This document shows, one piece after another, positions 46,461 to 56,500 of a stretch of 64,000 bases of DNA. Numbering within the stretch: position 1 is the stretch's first letter; the number at the start of each line of letters is the position of its first letter. The notes beneath the pieces were generated by a model. The model worked only from the letters and a program-made list of their open reading frames with translations. It was not told where the DNA came from and did no database searches. Origin of the DNA: Legionella maceachernii (GTDB lineage: Bacteria > Pseudomonadota > Gammaproteobacteria > Legionellales > Legionellaceae); NCBI RefSeq assembly GCF_900167045.1, contig NZ_FUXJ01000004.1, forward strand, positions 45,709 to 109,708, given 5' to 3'. The translations under genes and the position numbers were made by a program.

Positions 46461-48245
46461 TTAGATTTTGGCGGCAGTATCTCTTTCCTGATCTGGTAAA
46501 AATCCACCTGCCTGCATCTGCCACAAATGTGCATAATGGCCATTGGCTTGTATCAGAGCCTCATGTGTACCATCTTCAATAATATGACCTCCATCAAAAA
46601 CGAGAATTCTGTCCATCTGCGATAGCGTTGATAAACGATGTGCAATCACAATGGTCGTTTTATTTTGCATTAAGCTATGCAACCCATCTTGGATGTATTT
46701 TTCAGTGACAGAATCTAAGGCACTTGTCGCTTCATCTAATATAAGAATGGGTGCATTTTTTAACATAGCACGGGCTATCGCAATGCGTTGGCGTTGCCCA
46801 CCAGACAATTTAATCCCTCGCTCTCCAACTAACGATTGGTACTCATTCTTTAATTGGCTGATAAACTCATGACAGTGCGCCATTTTAGAAGCCTGAATTA
46901 CTTCCTCATCCGATGCTGTTACACGGCCATAACGGATGTTTTCGAGCAAACTTCGATGGAATAAGGTTGTATCTTGGGGAATCATGGTAATTTGATCGCG
47001 CAATGAGTTTTGTGTGACTATGGCAATATTTTGTCTATCGATACGAATTTCACCTGATTCAACGTCAAAGAGGCGTAAGATGAGGTTTACAAAAGTACTT
47101 TTTCCGCTTCCTGAGAAACCTACTAAACCCACTTTTTGTCGAGCAGGAATGACAATATTTTTATTTTTAAAGAGACGTGTTCCTTCATCGTAATGAAAGG
47201 TCACATTAATAAACTCGATTTTCCCCTCCTTTACTACTAAGGGTTTTGCCTCTTTTTTGTCTACGATTTCATGAGGCATTTCCATAATACTTAAGGCTTG
47301 TTTACATTTCCCTGCTTCTTCAGCAAACGTTACAAATTGGCTAGCTAGATACCAAAGGTTGTAAAAAATACTAATTGAGAGAGAAATAATAAAACTAAAG
47401 TCTCCTACAGAAACCTGCGCTTTTTGATACAAATTAACCAAGAGCAGAATATTGACACCGATAAGCACAATGATGCTGATATCCCAGAAAATTCGCATCT
47501 TGATAATTGTCCACTCCATCGCTCTATCTTGACTAACAGCTTCAGCGACTGACTTTCTGATTCTCTGGCTTTCATAGGCATTGCGAGAAAATAAGCGAAT
47601 GTTTGTAATGTTGCTAATACTATCTACCCAGCAACCAAATACCTTGGTTCGAGTGGTCGAGAAAATATGTGAGAGATTTTGAATAGGATAGAAAAAATAA
47701 TAGGAAATACCTAAAAAAGAAATAGCCCATCCCAATAGAATCACTGCAAAAAGAGGATGGATAAGCAACATCATTCCAATCGCTACAATTAATCCTAGAA
47801 ATTGAGCAAAAGCATCGTCCAGTGTGGTTAATAGGGTAATCACTCCGGAGTGCATGTCTCCAATTTTATTGGACAAACTACCTGCAAAATTATTTTGAAA
47901 ATAACGATAAGAATGCTCTGTTAAATAATCAAACATCTTATTCATGATATCTTGACGGATACTTGGAAAAGCCCGCATTTTGACCCAATCCAATAGACGC
48001 ATGTCCAACGCAATACCTACCCATAAGGCAATATAAAATAATACATACGGGGAAACGGCATGCCATACCTCTTGTCGATTGCCCTCCTGGGCTACTACCG
48101 TATCAATAATGATTTTGAGTATGTAAGGAGCTAATGCATTATTGATTGCCCAATAGAGTGCGATGAAGCCAAACATAAAAATATAGCGTTTATACGGTTT
48201 AAGTACCGCCAAAATAAAATTGGTTAATGAGTGCGAATTTTTCAT
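46461..48245 (-). CDS. ABC exporter (fused permease and ATP-binding domain)
   Basis: A 594-residue half-transporter of the MsbA/MDR type, starting at ATG 48245 because GAGGAG lies seven bases upstream and because this ATG overlaps the stop of the preceding gene (ATGA); the longer frame to 48272 adds nine residues without such support. Residues 10-310 hold six membrane helices. The C-terminal nucleotide-binding domain shows Walker A GFSGSGKST, signature LSGGQRQRIAIARA and Walker B LILDEATSALD. As a homodimer it would export a drug, lipid or peptide from the inner membrane. Translational coupling to the ABC-F gene suggests a joint role, perhaps resistance. Confidence 0.92.
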   Translation of the reverse strand: MKNSHSLTNFILAVLKPYKRYIFMFGFIALYWAINNALAPYILKIIIDTVVAQEGNRQEVWHAVSPYVLFYIALWVGIALDMRLLDWVKMRAFPSIRQDIMNKMFDYLTEHSYRYFQNNFAGSLSNKIGDMHSGVITLLTTLDDAFAQFLGLIVAIGMMLLIHPLFAVILLGWAISFLGISYYFFYPIQNLSHIFSTTRTKVFGCWVDSISNITNIRLFSRNAYESQRIRKSVAEAVSQDRAMEWTIIKMRIFWDISIIVLIGVNILLLVNLYQKAQVSVGDFSFIISLSISIFYNLWYLASQFVTFAEEAGKCKQALSIMEMPHEIVDKKEAKPLVVKEGKIEFINVTFHYDEGTRLFKNKNIVIPARQKVGLVGFSGSGKSTFVNLILRLFDVESGEIRIDRQNIAIVTQNSLRDQITMIPQDTTLFHRSLLENIRYGRVTASDEEVIQASKMAHCHEFISQLKNEYQSLVGERGIKLSGGQRQRIAIARAMLKNAPILILDEATSALDSVTEKYIQDGLHSLMQNKTTIVIAHRLSTLSQMDRILVFDGGHIIEDGTHEALIQANGHYAHLWQMQAGGFLPDQERDTAAKI

Positions 48246-49690
48246 TTTATCTCCTCGAGAGAGGGCATCCATTCGATACGCCCTTGATGGATTGAGTAAA
48301 CAGTTTCAACATCAATGGCTTTTAAAAAATCTTGATCATGCGAAATGACAATCATGGCCCCGAGGTAACCTTTTAGAACCTGAATCACATGGGCATGTGT
48401 TTCTAAATCTAAGTTATTGGTCATTTCATCTAAAATGAGTAAATCAGGAGGGTGAGCTGCAATGCAGCATAAGGAAAGTCTTGCCTTTTCTCCACCGGAT
48501 AACTCTGCAATGCGTTTCTCAACTTCTTCATTTTTACGGAATAAAAAATCATTAAGATGAGCACGACGTTTATGATTTGTCGCATGAGGCATAAGAGATT
48601 CCACCATTTCAAAAACAGTTTTGTGAGTTAACAAGTTTTGGTAATGTTGATCTAAATAACCAATATTTTCAGGGTTAGGTAGCACCCAGGATCCTGCCTT
48701 TGCTAATGTCTTTTCTGCCAAAATAGCTTTAATGAAAGTCGATTTTCCCGAGCCATTGTCACCACATAACGCAATGCGTTCTTTTAGACGCATATGAAAA
48801 TTAATGTTGCGTAAAATAACAGCATCATTGTTGTAACTGACAGCGCCGTCTTTAATCGTTATCACCACTTTTTGATGTGTTGCGGCTCGTAATTGAAATT
48901 GAGGTTGAATGATTTCAGGTTGATAAAGTCCTGCTATTTCAGAAATAAGAAACTCTTTCCTCTCCTGGATATGATGTAAGCGCTGATGACCCGTTTTTAC
49001 AGCTTTTCCTAGTTTTGCCGCGGATCGAACTGTAGGCCATTTTCGTTGCTGGATGCTTTTTTCGCCTCTAATACGCCTATTCTTATTGCGTTCTTGTTCT
49101 TTCATTTTTGTCAGATGCACTTCTTTCTTTTTTCGTTGTAGCCGGGCTATTTCTTCCTCCATAGAAGCAGTTTTTTGGGCTAATAAATGTTGGTACTCAT
49201 CATAATTACCGGTAAAAACATCAACTTTTCCATTGTGAATATGCCAAATGGTATCAATACTATTTCTCAATAATTCCAAATCATGTGTGACGATGATTAA
49301 TGTGCCTAAGTAATGGTGCAAATGGTTCACTAAAGCACGTCGGTTCCTTTGGTCTAAATGATTCGTGGGCTCGTCAAGTAATAAGAGATTTGGTGTATGA
49401 GAAAGTGCATCGGTTAGTGCACGATTTAAACGCTCTCCACCGCTTAATGATTCAAAAGCATCAATCACCTGAGGCAGATAGCCAATATTGACATCGTCTG
49501 GTAAGTTGATGCTGCCTTCATAGCGGGTCCATGTTCCTTGTATTATTTTCAGTAGCGTTGATTTACCTATGCCATTACGACCAATAATGGCAATACGACT
49601 TCCATGCAGCACTTCTTCGCTAAAATCGTGGAAACATTGCTTATGTGGGAAGGAAAGACCAAGATCTTTAAATCGGATGGGCTTATGCAT
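48242..49690 (-). CDS. ABC-F family ATPase
   Basis: A 482-residue protein with two ATP-binding cassettes and no membrane segment. Cassette 1 has Walker A GRNGIGKST (about residues 37-45), signature LSGGE and LLLLDEPTNHLD. Cassette 2 has GDNGSGKST (about 307-315), signature LSGGEKARLSL and LLILDEMTNNLD, where the usual Pro is Met. The charged linker between them (about 175-260) fits the ribosome-contacting arm of ABC-F proteins, which act on translating ribosomes and include antibiotic-resistance factors. It is the first gene of a coupled pair with an ABC exporter. The Met in place of Pro is a small oddity. Confidence 0.9.
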   Translation of the reverse strand: MHKPIRFKDLGLSFPHKQCFHDFSEEVLHGSRIAIIGRNGIGKSTLLKIIQGTWTRYEGSINLPDDVNIGYLPQVIDAFESLSGGERLNRALTDALSHTPNLLLLDEPTNHLDQRNRRALVNHLHHYLGTLIIVTHDLELLRNSIDTIWHIHNGKVDVFTGNYDEYQHLLAQKTASMEEEIARLQRKKKEVHLTKMKEQERNKNRRIRGEKSIQQRKWPTVRSAAKLGKAVKTGHQRLHHIQERKEFLISEIAGLYQPEIIQPQFQLRAATHQKVVITIKDGAVSYNNDAVILRNINFHMRLKERIALCGDNGSGKSTFIKAILAEKTLAKAGSWVLPNPENIGYLDQHYQNLLTHKTVFEMVESLMPHATNHKRRAHLNDFLFRKNEEVEKRIAELSGGEKARLSLCCIAAHPPDLLILDEMTNNLDLETHAHVIQVLKGYLGAMIVISHDQDFLKAIDVETVYSIHQGRIEWMPSLEEIK

Positions 49691-49861
49691 GATTATTACG
49701 CTCTTAAGTATTGATTAGGGATAGTTTGAAAAATCTTTACCCCAAGCCTCGTCAGGGTATACTTAAGCTGTAATTCTCATCGGATTTCAAAAGCCTCAAT
49801 TTGGAAATGAAACAGTTAATTGACCATGATACGCTAGTATAGAATAAAAATCAAACACTAT

Positions 49862-50163
49862 GGGATAGGCATTGTGGTTTTGAACACAAAATTATTTGGG
49901 ATTATGACGCTTGTGATACAGACGTTAAATTTTCGTGTTCAAACCATTCAAATGGCAGCAGAATGGGTACCCATATCGATGCCCCTGCGCATTGTGTCGC
50001 AAGTGGAAAGACAATTGAAGACTTAAGTCTTGATAGCTTACTGTCTCCTTGCATTATGATTGATGTTTCAAAACACATGCATGAAAATTATCAATTCACT
50101 GCTAAGGACATTAAAGTTTTTGAGCGCGAATTTGGCCAAATCGAGGAACAATCCTTTTGTTAA
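49862..50163 (+). pseudogene. Cyclase family (kynurenine formamidase-like) gene remnant
   Basis: Reading frames together give CGFEHKIIWDYDACDTDVKF, then (shifted) RVQTIQMAA, then (shifted back) MGTHIDAPAHCVASGKTIED and onward to about residue 90. The HxDxPxH metal motif of the cyclase family (PF04199) is present as THIDAPAH. One extra T near 49936 and one missing base near 49960 break the frame. The 3' half of the gene is missing: the frame ends at the junction with the duplicated segment at 50161. The start is also lost. Confidence 0.8.
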
Positions 50164-50391
50164 TAAAGCATTTAAATATTTTGGAAGTGGCTCAGGCTCT
50201 TCACTTTACAGCTTTCTCAGAGATCTTCTCTGAATGCGGAGGAATGATATTCTTCGTGCCCAGGGCGTCCCATTGAAGACGAGAACACGTAGGTAAATAA
50301 TGTTGCCACAATGAGAAAGGCCAATAAAGCCAGAATTAGGCTGAGCGTTGGTCTATTCTTATTCTTTCTTCGCTGAAAAACAAAATCCAAG
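50161..50391. repeat. 0.23-kb duplicated segment, copy 2
   Basis: Source copy of the segment at 38495-38721. Its left edge coincides with the end of the cyclase pseudogene (the TAA at 50161-50163 is already inside it) and its right edge falls inside the small membrane protein gene. Confidence 0.9.
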
Positions 50392-50444
50392 CTCAGAACA
50401 ATAAGCAGAATAGCAATCAGGATAAGAATAATCCAAGTTAACAT
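50217..50444 (-). CDS. Small membrane protein
   Basis: A 75-residue protein with two hydrophobic helices: MLTWIILILIAILLIVLSLD at the N terminus and LSLILALLAFLIVATLFTYV in the middle, separated by the basic loop QRRKNKNRP. The C-terminal tail is short and polar. GAGAGGGA lies about seven bases before the ATG. The family is unknown to me. A 5'-truncated duplicate lies at 38550-38721. It lies downstream of giant gene B on the same strand with an 80-base gap. Confidence 0.7.
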   Translation of the reverse strand: MLTWIILILIAILLIVLSLDFVFQRRKNKNRPTLSLILALLAFLIVATLFTYVFSSSMGRPGHEEYHSSAFREDL

Positions 50445-50524
50445 GCTATCCCTCTCTTTTTTATGAAATTAAGGTTAATTTTTCAGAGTATAGCAGCTAA
50501 AAAAAATAAACCCAACTCACTGAA

Positions 50525-53500
50525 TCAGTAACTCACAACGGGAACAAATTGGCTTTGCTCCCAGCTTTCTTGACCCGCTTGATAGAAAAACCTATTTCGC
50601 TGATGCGGGTAGGGAGTTGTTGAAGACGGCTCGGAGTTGGATGTTTGCCTACTCTGATTCTGAGTTGCTTCCTGAGCACATCGCTTTATATTGACTTGGA
50701 GTTCTTCAACAATTTGTAAGCTTGCCGTTTTCGTCTCAAAAAAGTCCCATTTGTGCGAATCGGAACGAATAAATTTCAGGGTGGCTACTGCGAGAATAGC
50801 ACTGAGGATATCGATAAGCAGTTGCCCTATTCCTCCTCGATGAGTGGCTAAAATACCACGAGATTTTTCAACTTCTTTTGAGCACTCTCGAATAAACTCA
50901 GATGGGTAGCAAGGAGCCTGAAAAAATTGTTCAATTTCTTGGCGAAGTGTGCCATAAAGATCAAATGAAGCTTGAGCAACGTCTTTGTACGCTTCATCGG
51001 TAAGTGCTCTTACCGCATGATGACACGCCTTTACTTTCAAAGCGTGTAAGGATGCGATTAATGCCTTGTCTGGATGAGCAGTAGACTGTGCCTTTTCTTG
51101 GAGGGTGGTTTGTGTATCCGCTAAATGGTCTAGCCACGCTCGCTGCTTTTCTTTAGAGAATTGTTTATGTGTAAGCGCTAGTTGCAGTGTAGGATAGTCC
51201 AGATTTTTATTAAGAATAGCCTGGAGTACATTGTGGCCCACCTCTCTTTGAAGAATCGACTGCATGATTTCCAAGTCTTTTGTTTTTTTGACTAACTTGA
51301 TTAGGCATTCTTCACTGAGAGGGCTAGAGTGGAAGGCATTTAAGAGGATTTTAACCTCAGACTCATCAGCAATTAAAAAGGCTTCTTCAAAAGGTAGCGC
51401 ATCAGCTACTGCGTGACCTCCATGAAGAAGCAGTTTTAATGCTAAACGTTCACTTAATGGATGCTCGCAAATAAAATTGATCACCTCTTTATAGAGGTCA
51501 CTGTCCACTGGGTATTTCTGGGCAATTTGCAACAACCGATTTTCCCACCGTGGATTGTTGCTCAGTGCTAATTGAGCAAAACATTTTTTAATGAGGTCCT
51601 TAAAGAGAAAGTGCGTTTTAGAGTTATTTGAAGGGACTGAACCGCCGATTTGGTTAATCATCAAATCGATGTCATTTTCATTGGCAAGTTCAGCCATTTC
51701 TCTTACTGGTAACAGGGGGATAGCCTGTTGGCCAAAAACGCGTAAAACTTTAAACGCCACTTCAGCCGTCAATGGTTTCAGTAAACCCCTATTGATGATT
51801 GCAGTGAATAGTTCCGATGAGCATTGAGAATGCAAGAGAATGGCTTCTTGAACTTCATCACTGGCTGCCGGATGTTGAGAAATTTGTGCTAGCGCTTCAG
51901 TTGTCTGAGCTCTTAGAACAAGATCAACTAATTGCTTTTCGTTAATCTCCTTCCTTTTGAGCAAAACAGTTAAGACTTCATCGCCAATTGTCGCTTTTTG
52001 CAATAGCTTATCCATGCATTGGTTAAAACATTCTTCGCTATCGCATCGTTGCAACATGAGTTTCAGATGCTGATCAGAAAATTCATGCTTAGAACTAAGT
52101 AAATTTTCGATAAGCGTGCTGTCACAAAGTGGATGTTGAAGAAATTCAATGAAAAAGGCTTCATTCAGATTTTCTGCTTTTAAGAGTTCACGCAAAGCGT
52201 CCGTTGATTGGGAACGTTTAAGCAAGCTTAAAAAATAATCGGCGACTCCTTCCTTTAAATGGAGCTGTTTTTGGATAATGAGTATCGCTTTTATTGCAGC
52301 CAATTGACGCTGTTTGGCTTCTTCTAAATTCGAGGTGAGCCCGTGTAATGCGGTGATTTGGTTGCTCTGGCAGAATAGCTCAAGTGAAATGCCGAGGTAT
52401 CTTGCAAAACACTCTTCCTGTTTGGTCGAGGGGGAGGAGGCTAGTTTGCCTGATAACCATGCTAATAATTCCTTTAAGCCCTGTAAGTGGTTTAAATGGT
52501 CACCGATGTAACCCAGACAATTGAGTGGTAAGCTGAATTTCTCCTGTATTTCGCGCGCAGTGAGGTCTCTTTGCAGACCCATTTGATTCGCGTAAGCAAA
52601 GGCCTCAGCAAGCTTTTTACATTCGGCTATTTGTGTAGGAATGAGTTGAGGATAGGCGTGTTTCCAATCGAAATGGCTTAGATCATCAAAAGGGTGCGCG
52701 GTGATATATACAAAGGTCTCCGTGGGAGGCTGCACTAAACTGGTTTTCAATTGCTGAAAATCCATTTCACAACCCGGTCGAAAAATTTGTAGCTTAGTCT
52801 CAAAAAAAGTCATCTTTTCGACGGGTTGCTCTTTTAACCAAAGCAAAGGGGTGACTTGATTCATCAGCAAATTAAATTCACCATTAAAAAAACGAACTTG
52901 CTCACGTAAACGAAGGTATTGTTGATCGCACAGAGCAGCTTCCGGACGAGCTCCTGAAACAACAGTATCCTGGGTACTTGCTATCCAGTTCTTGCCAGGT
53001 AGGTCCTTTATACACTTTTCTAAATCCTCAAGCTCTTGTGGCGTGACCACAGTGGCATGTAAAACATCCCCTTCGTAGTGGTACCAGACAAGGAAAACCG
53101 GTTTTACAAATGCATTGAGATAGTCGCGCTGCTCCTTATAATTGTAAGCATAGTTGTTGCTTACTCTTAGCGTTTCAGAAAAAAGAGGGGGCTCGGTTGT
53201 TGAGCGCAGTTCATTTATCGTTTTGGTCTTGTTGCTAATTAGCGCAGAAAATGGATTTAATTTTTCCCAACTTTCCTCATCTTTTTCCCACAAATTAGTG
53301 CTGTAGCGATAACATTCATGAGCCTGTTCTCGTTCGAATTGTAAATCTCTATGGGCTTCGATTTGGATTTGCACTTCTTTATTGGTATCAGCCCGAGTGC
53401 TTTTGTATTTTTTAGGGCACCAAGGGAGAACATTATCGATAATGTGTTGTAAGTCGGTGTCGACCTGCAGACGCGTTTGCTCTGGCAAGGGAATACCTGC

Positions 53501-56500
53501 CGACTCATAGCATCCCGTTAGAAGGGCTAATAACTCGGTTTTAGAGGTTTTAAGCATTCCTTCAACGTCTTTTTCCTCACTTATGCCCCCATAGAGGTTA
53601 AAATAATTACCCGTTGATTTTTCTTCTAAAAAGCATCTGAATTTTTTGGCAAGCACTGACTTTTGTTCGCCATTTTCGGAAGGAAGGCCTTGAATTAAAG
53701 TTAAGCTATGGCGGCGCATGAAGTTAACTAACTGGCTTTTACCTGTTGAAAGTACATCGGCTAACAGGATGGTTTTTTCTTTCAACACCAAACGTTTGGT
53801 TAAATCCTGTCGAGAAACACCCTCTAAGCGTTTCGGTGTAATGAGCTCAAGGCTTTGACCTCGGTGAAGCCAGCGCATGCGCCAATCACCTTGAATGTAT
53901 TCGAGAAGTAAGTTGTCGTCATCCACGAGTGCTAAAGCATGGGCATCTTTAGTCTGCTCAAGATCGGTGCCGGAGGCATGGAACTGATCAAAATAAGTCA
54001 AACGCTCGTTGGGAGTGGAGCCTAAAATGCGTTGGATTTCTTTTTCATCACTGGTACCAAGTTTAATCGGTTCATTGGGTTTGCTAATATCCAGGGCATA
54101 CAATACATTCTCTGCATTAAAATAGAGAACATGTTTAATAGGATTATTAAAATGATTTGGATTAATGTGGGCATAGCGTGCTAATTCTCTCGCGACAAGA
54201 TCATTACTTACACCATTGAAAGTGGCGTTAATATCGATGATGGCGCGGATTCGCGCACGCTCACAGGAATGACCTATCGCATGTTCAACAAAAGATCGCA
54301 CCCCTTGATAATCAAGACTTGAGATGCGAGTGTTTTTAGCATCCAGTACTTCAAGAATATACCCATCAGTCCCTAAAGAAGCTGTTGCATCGTAGTGGAT
54401 ACGGTGATGAAGGGTCATGTGATTTGCTGGAGTGCCTGTCAGCAATTGTACGCTGCGATACAAGTCCACATGATTAAACGAGTCACTTGAAAGGATAGAT
54501 GGGTCGAGATTAATTTGTTTTAGACTGGACTCTTGCAGGATAGAAAAAATAAGCGGGCGATTGTTTTTATGGCGTTGGTAAAGGCTTTCTATTTGCGAAG
54601 CGTCAGCCAAATTCACTTGGCTTAGCCTTAAGCCACACTCCCCTTCAAGAGTAGCAAAACCGCGAGCGGTTGGTGTTTCATCGAGATGTTTGTAATGAGG
54701 ATTCGCGAACAATTCTTGACGTGCTTGAATTTGCCAAGCAGAAATGCGCTCTTTAAAAAGCGCTCTGCTAATTCCTTTGATAAGCATCATTTGAATAGCG
54801 CGATTGACAGCGACAATTTCATTGCCATCACGGCTGTTTTCATTAGGCGCATTGTTGCCACTATAAGGAATAGGCAGGGTGTATTGAAGCGGTGTTAAAT
54901 CGTTAAGTCGGGATGCCCCGTATTTCACATTTAATTTTTGGCGTAAGGTTTCTGGAAGGAGAGTATTGATTTCATTTTTTAAAATCCCCAGAACCTCTTT
55001 TTCCTCTGTACTTGCATGGGTTACTGCTTCACAAAGTTCTTTGTCAAGTAAGTACGCGATGAGCTTCTCTTTAATGCCTTCACCGTGTGCGAGTACAGCT
55101 TTGTCAATAAAATCCCTCAATGGGCTATTGGGTTCCTTGATGAGTTGAGTAGCAAGGTTTTTTTTGAATGGCTCCCAATCGTAATTGGTATCGAGGAACG
55201 GTGCTTTTTTAATAAACTCAGTATCGATAAAATTGAACAGAGCGACACAAGTTTTAATGAGGGCGGATCCAATGGGGTTGGGTTCGCCAAATGTGTAATT
55301 TAATTTTTTCTTAAAACACAAGCCTAAATGGGCTTCATCGATGATACAGTCGGCTTGGTTGCGGAAGAGGTCGGTGATTTTATCCAGCCAATAGACTTGC
55401 TGCTGCCAAACGGCATCATGTGGTTTGTCTGAAAGCAAGAACTCAGAATATTTAAGTTCTAAGGATTGAATGGATTCGCCTGTGGTCACTAAATAGCAGC
55501 GAGTAGCCATGATCTCAGTGAAGTGCTGATAGAGTTGCTCCAAGCGCTTTGGCGAGCAGTTGCTATTGCGATTAAATTCAAACCGATGGGCACGCTTGCC
55601 ATACAAACGTTGAGATATACTGTTTAAATCAATGTGGTTGGTTGGTAAGGATGCGGGTGGCACTTCCACCACAACAAGGTTGTTTCCTAATGCCTTCTTT
55701 TCCGCAAGAACGGGAATGACTACTTTTGACTTCCCTCCACCCGGCATAATTTTTTCAAGTGTTTCATTAATGCTTCCGTCAGGAAGGGGTGTCAGTAAGC
55801 GCTTAAGTGCACTCTCTTGACGTTTTCGCAGTAGTATATTTTCAGCGTATTGAAGAACGACGGTGGCTGACTCGTCTAAACCTGGAATTTCTTTTCTTGC
55901 TAGCAGCTCTAATGCTTGTAAAGCCGCATCGATATCTTTCGTTTTAAGCGTGTTTTCTAAATGGCTAACAATCTTATTGTTAGTCTGATTTTGAATGCTC
56001 GCGACAAGGGCTCTGTGAATAAGGTGATGGAGTTGCTGGACTTTTGCCGCATTAAGCCCAGTCTTTTCAATACTGTAGGCCATATCCGCATTGCAATAGA
56101 GGGATAAAAGATCGGCTTTGCTGAGTTTAGCAAGTCTTTTTGCTCGTTTTTTTATTTTCCACGACTGAGCCATTTCTGGGGATTCTGGGCCTTGGTTAGC
56201 AAAATTAAGGGCTTCAGACCAAGCTGTTTGCTCTTCTAAAACAAGAGAAGGTGAAGCTTGATAAGCGATATCAAGAAGGGGGGTAGTCAGCGTTGGATTT
56301 TCAATCAAGTTTTTGGCAAGTGCTTTTTGCCCTTGTTCTTGGGCAAAAAGTAATTTCCCTGCTTGTCGCTCGATTTCAAAGCGCTGTTCGAGATCATAAG
56401 TGAGGGTTTTTCCTAGCGCTTCGATTGCCTGAGTTGTTTTTTCCTCAATATCACAGTAATTTTTTATTAATTGCTGTAATTGTTCGCCTTCTTGACGCCC

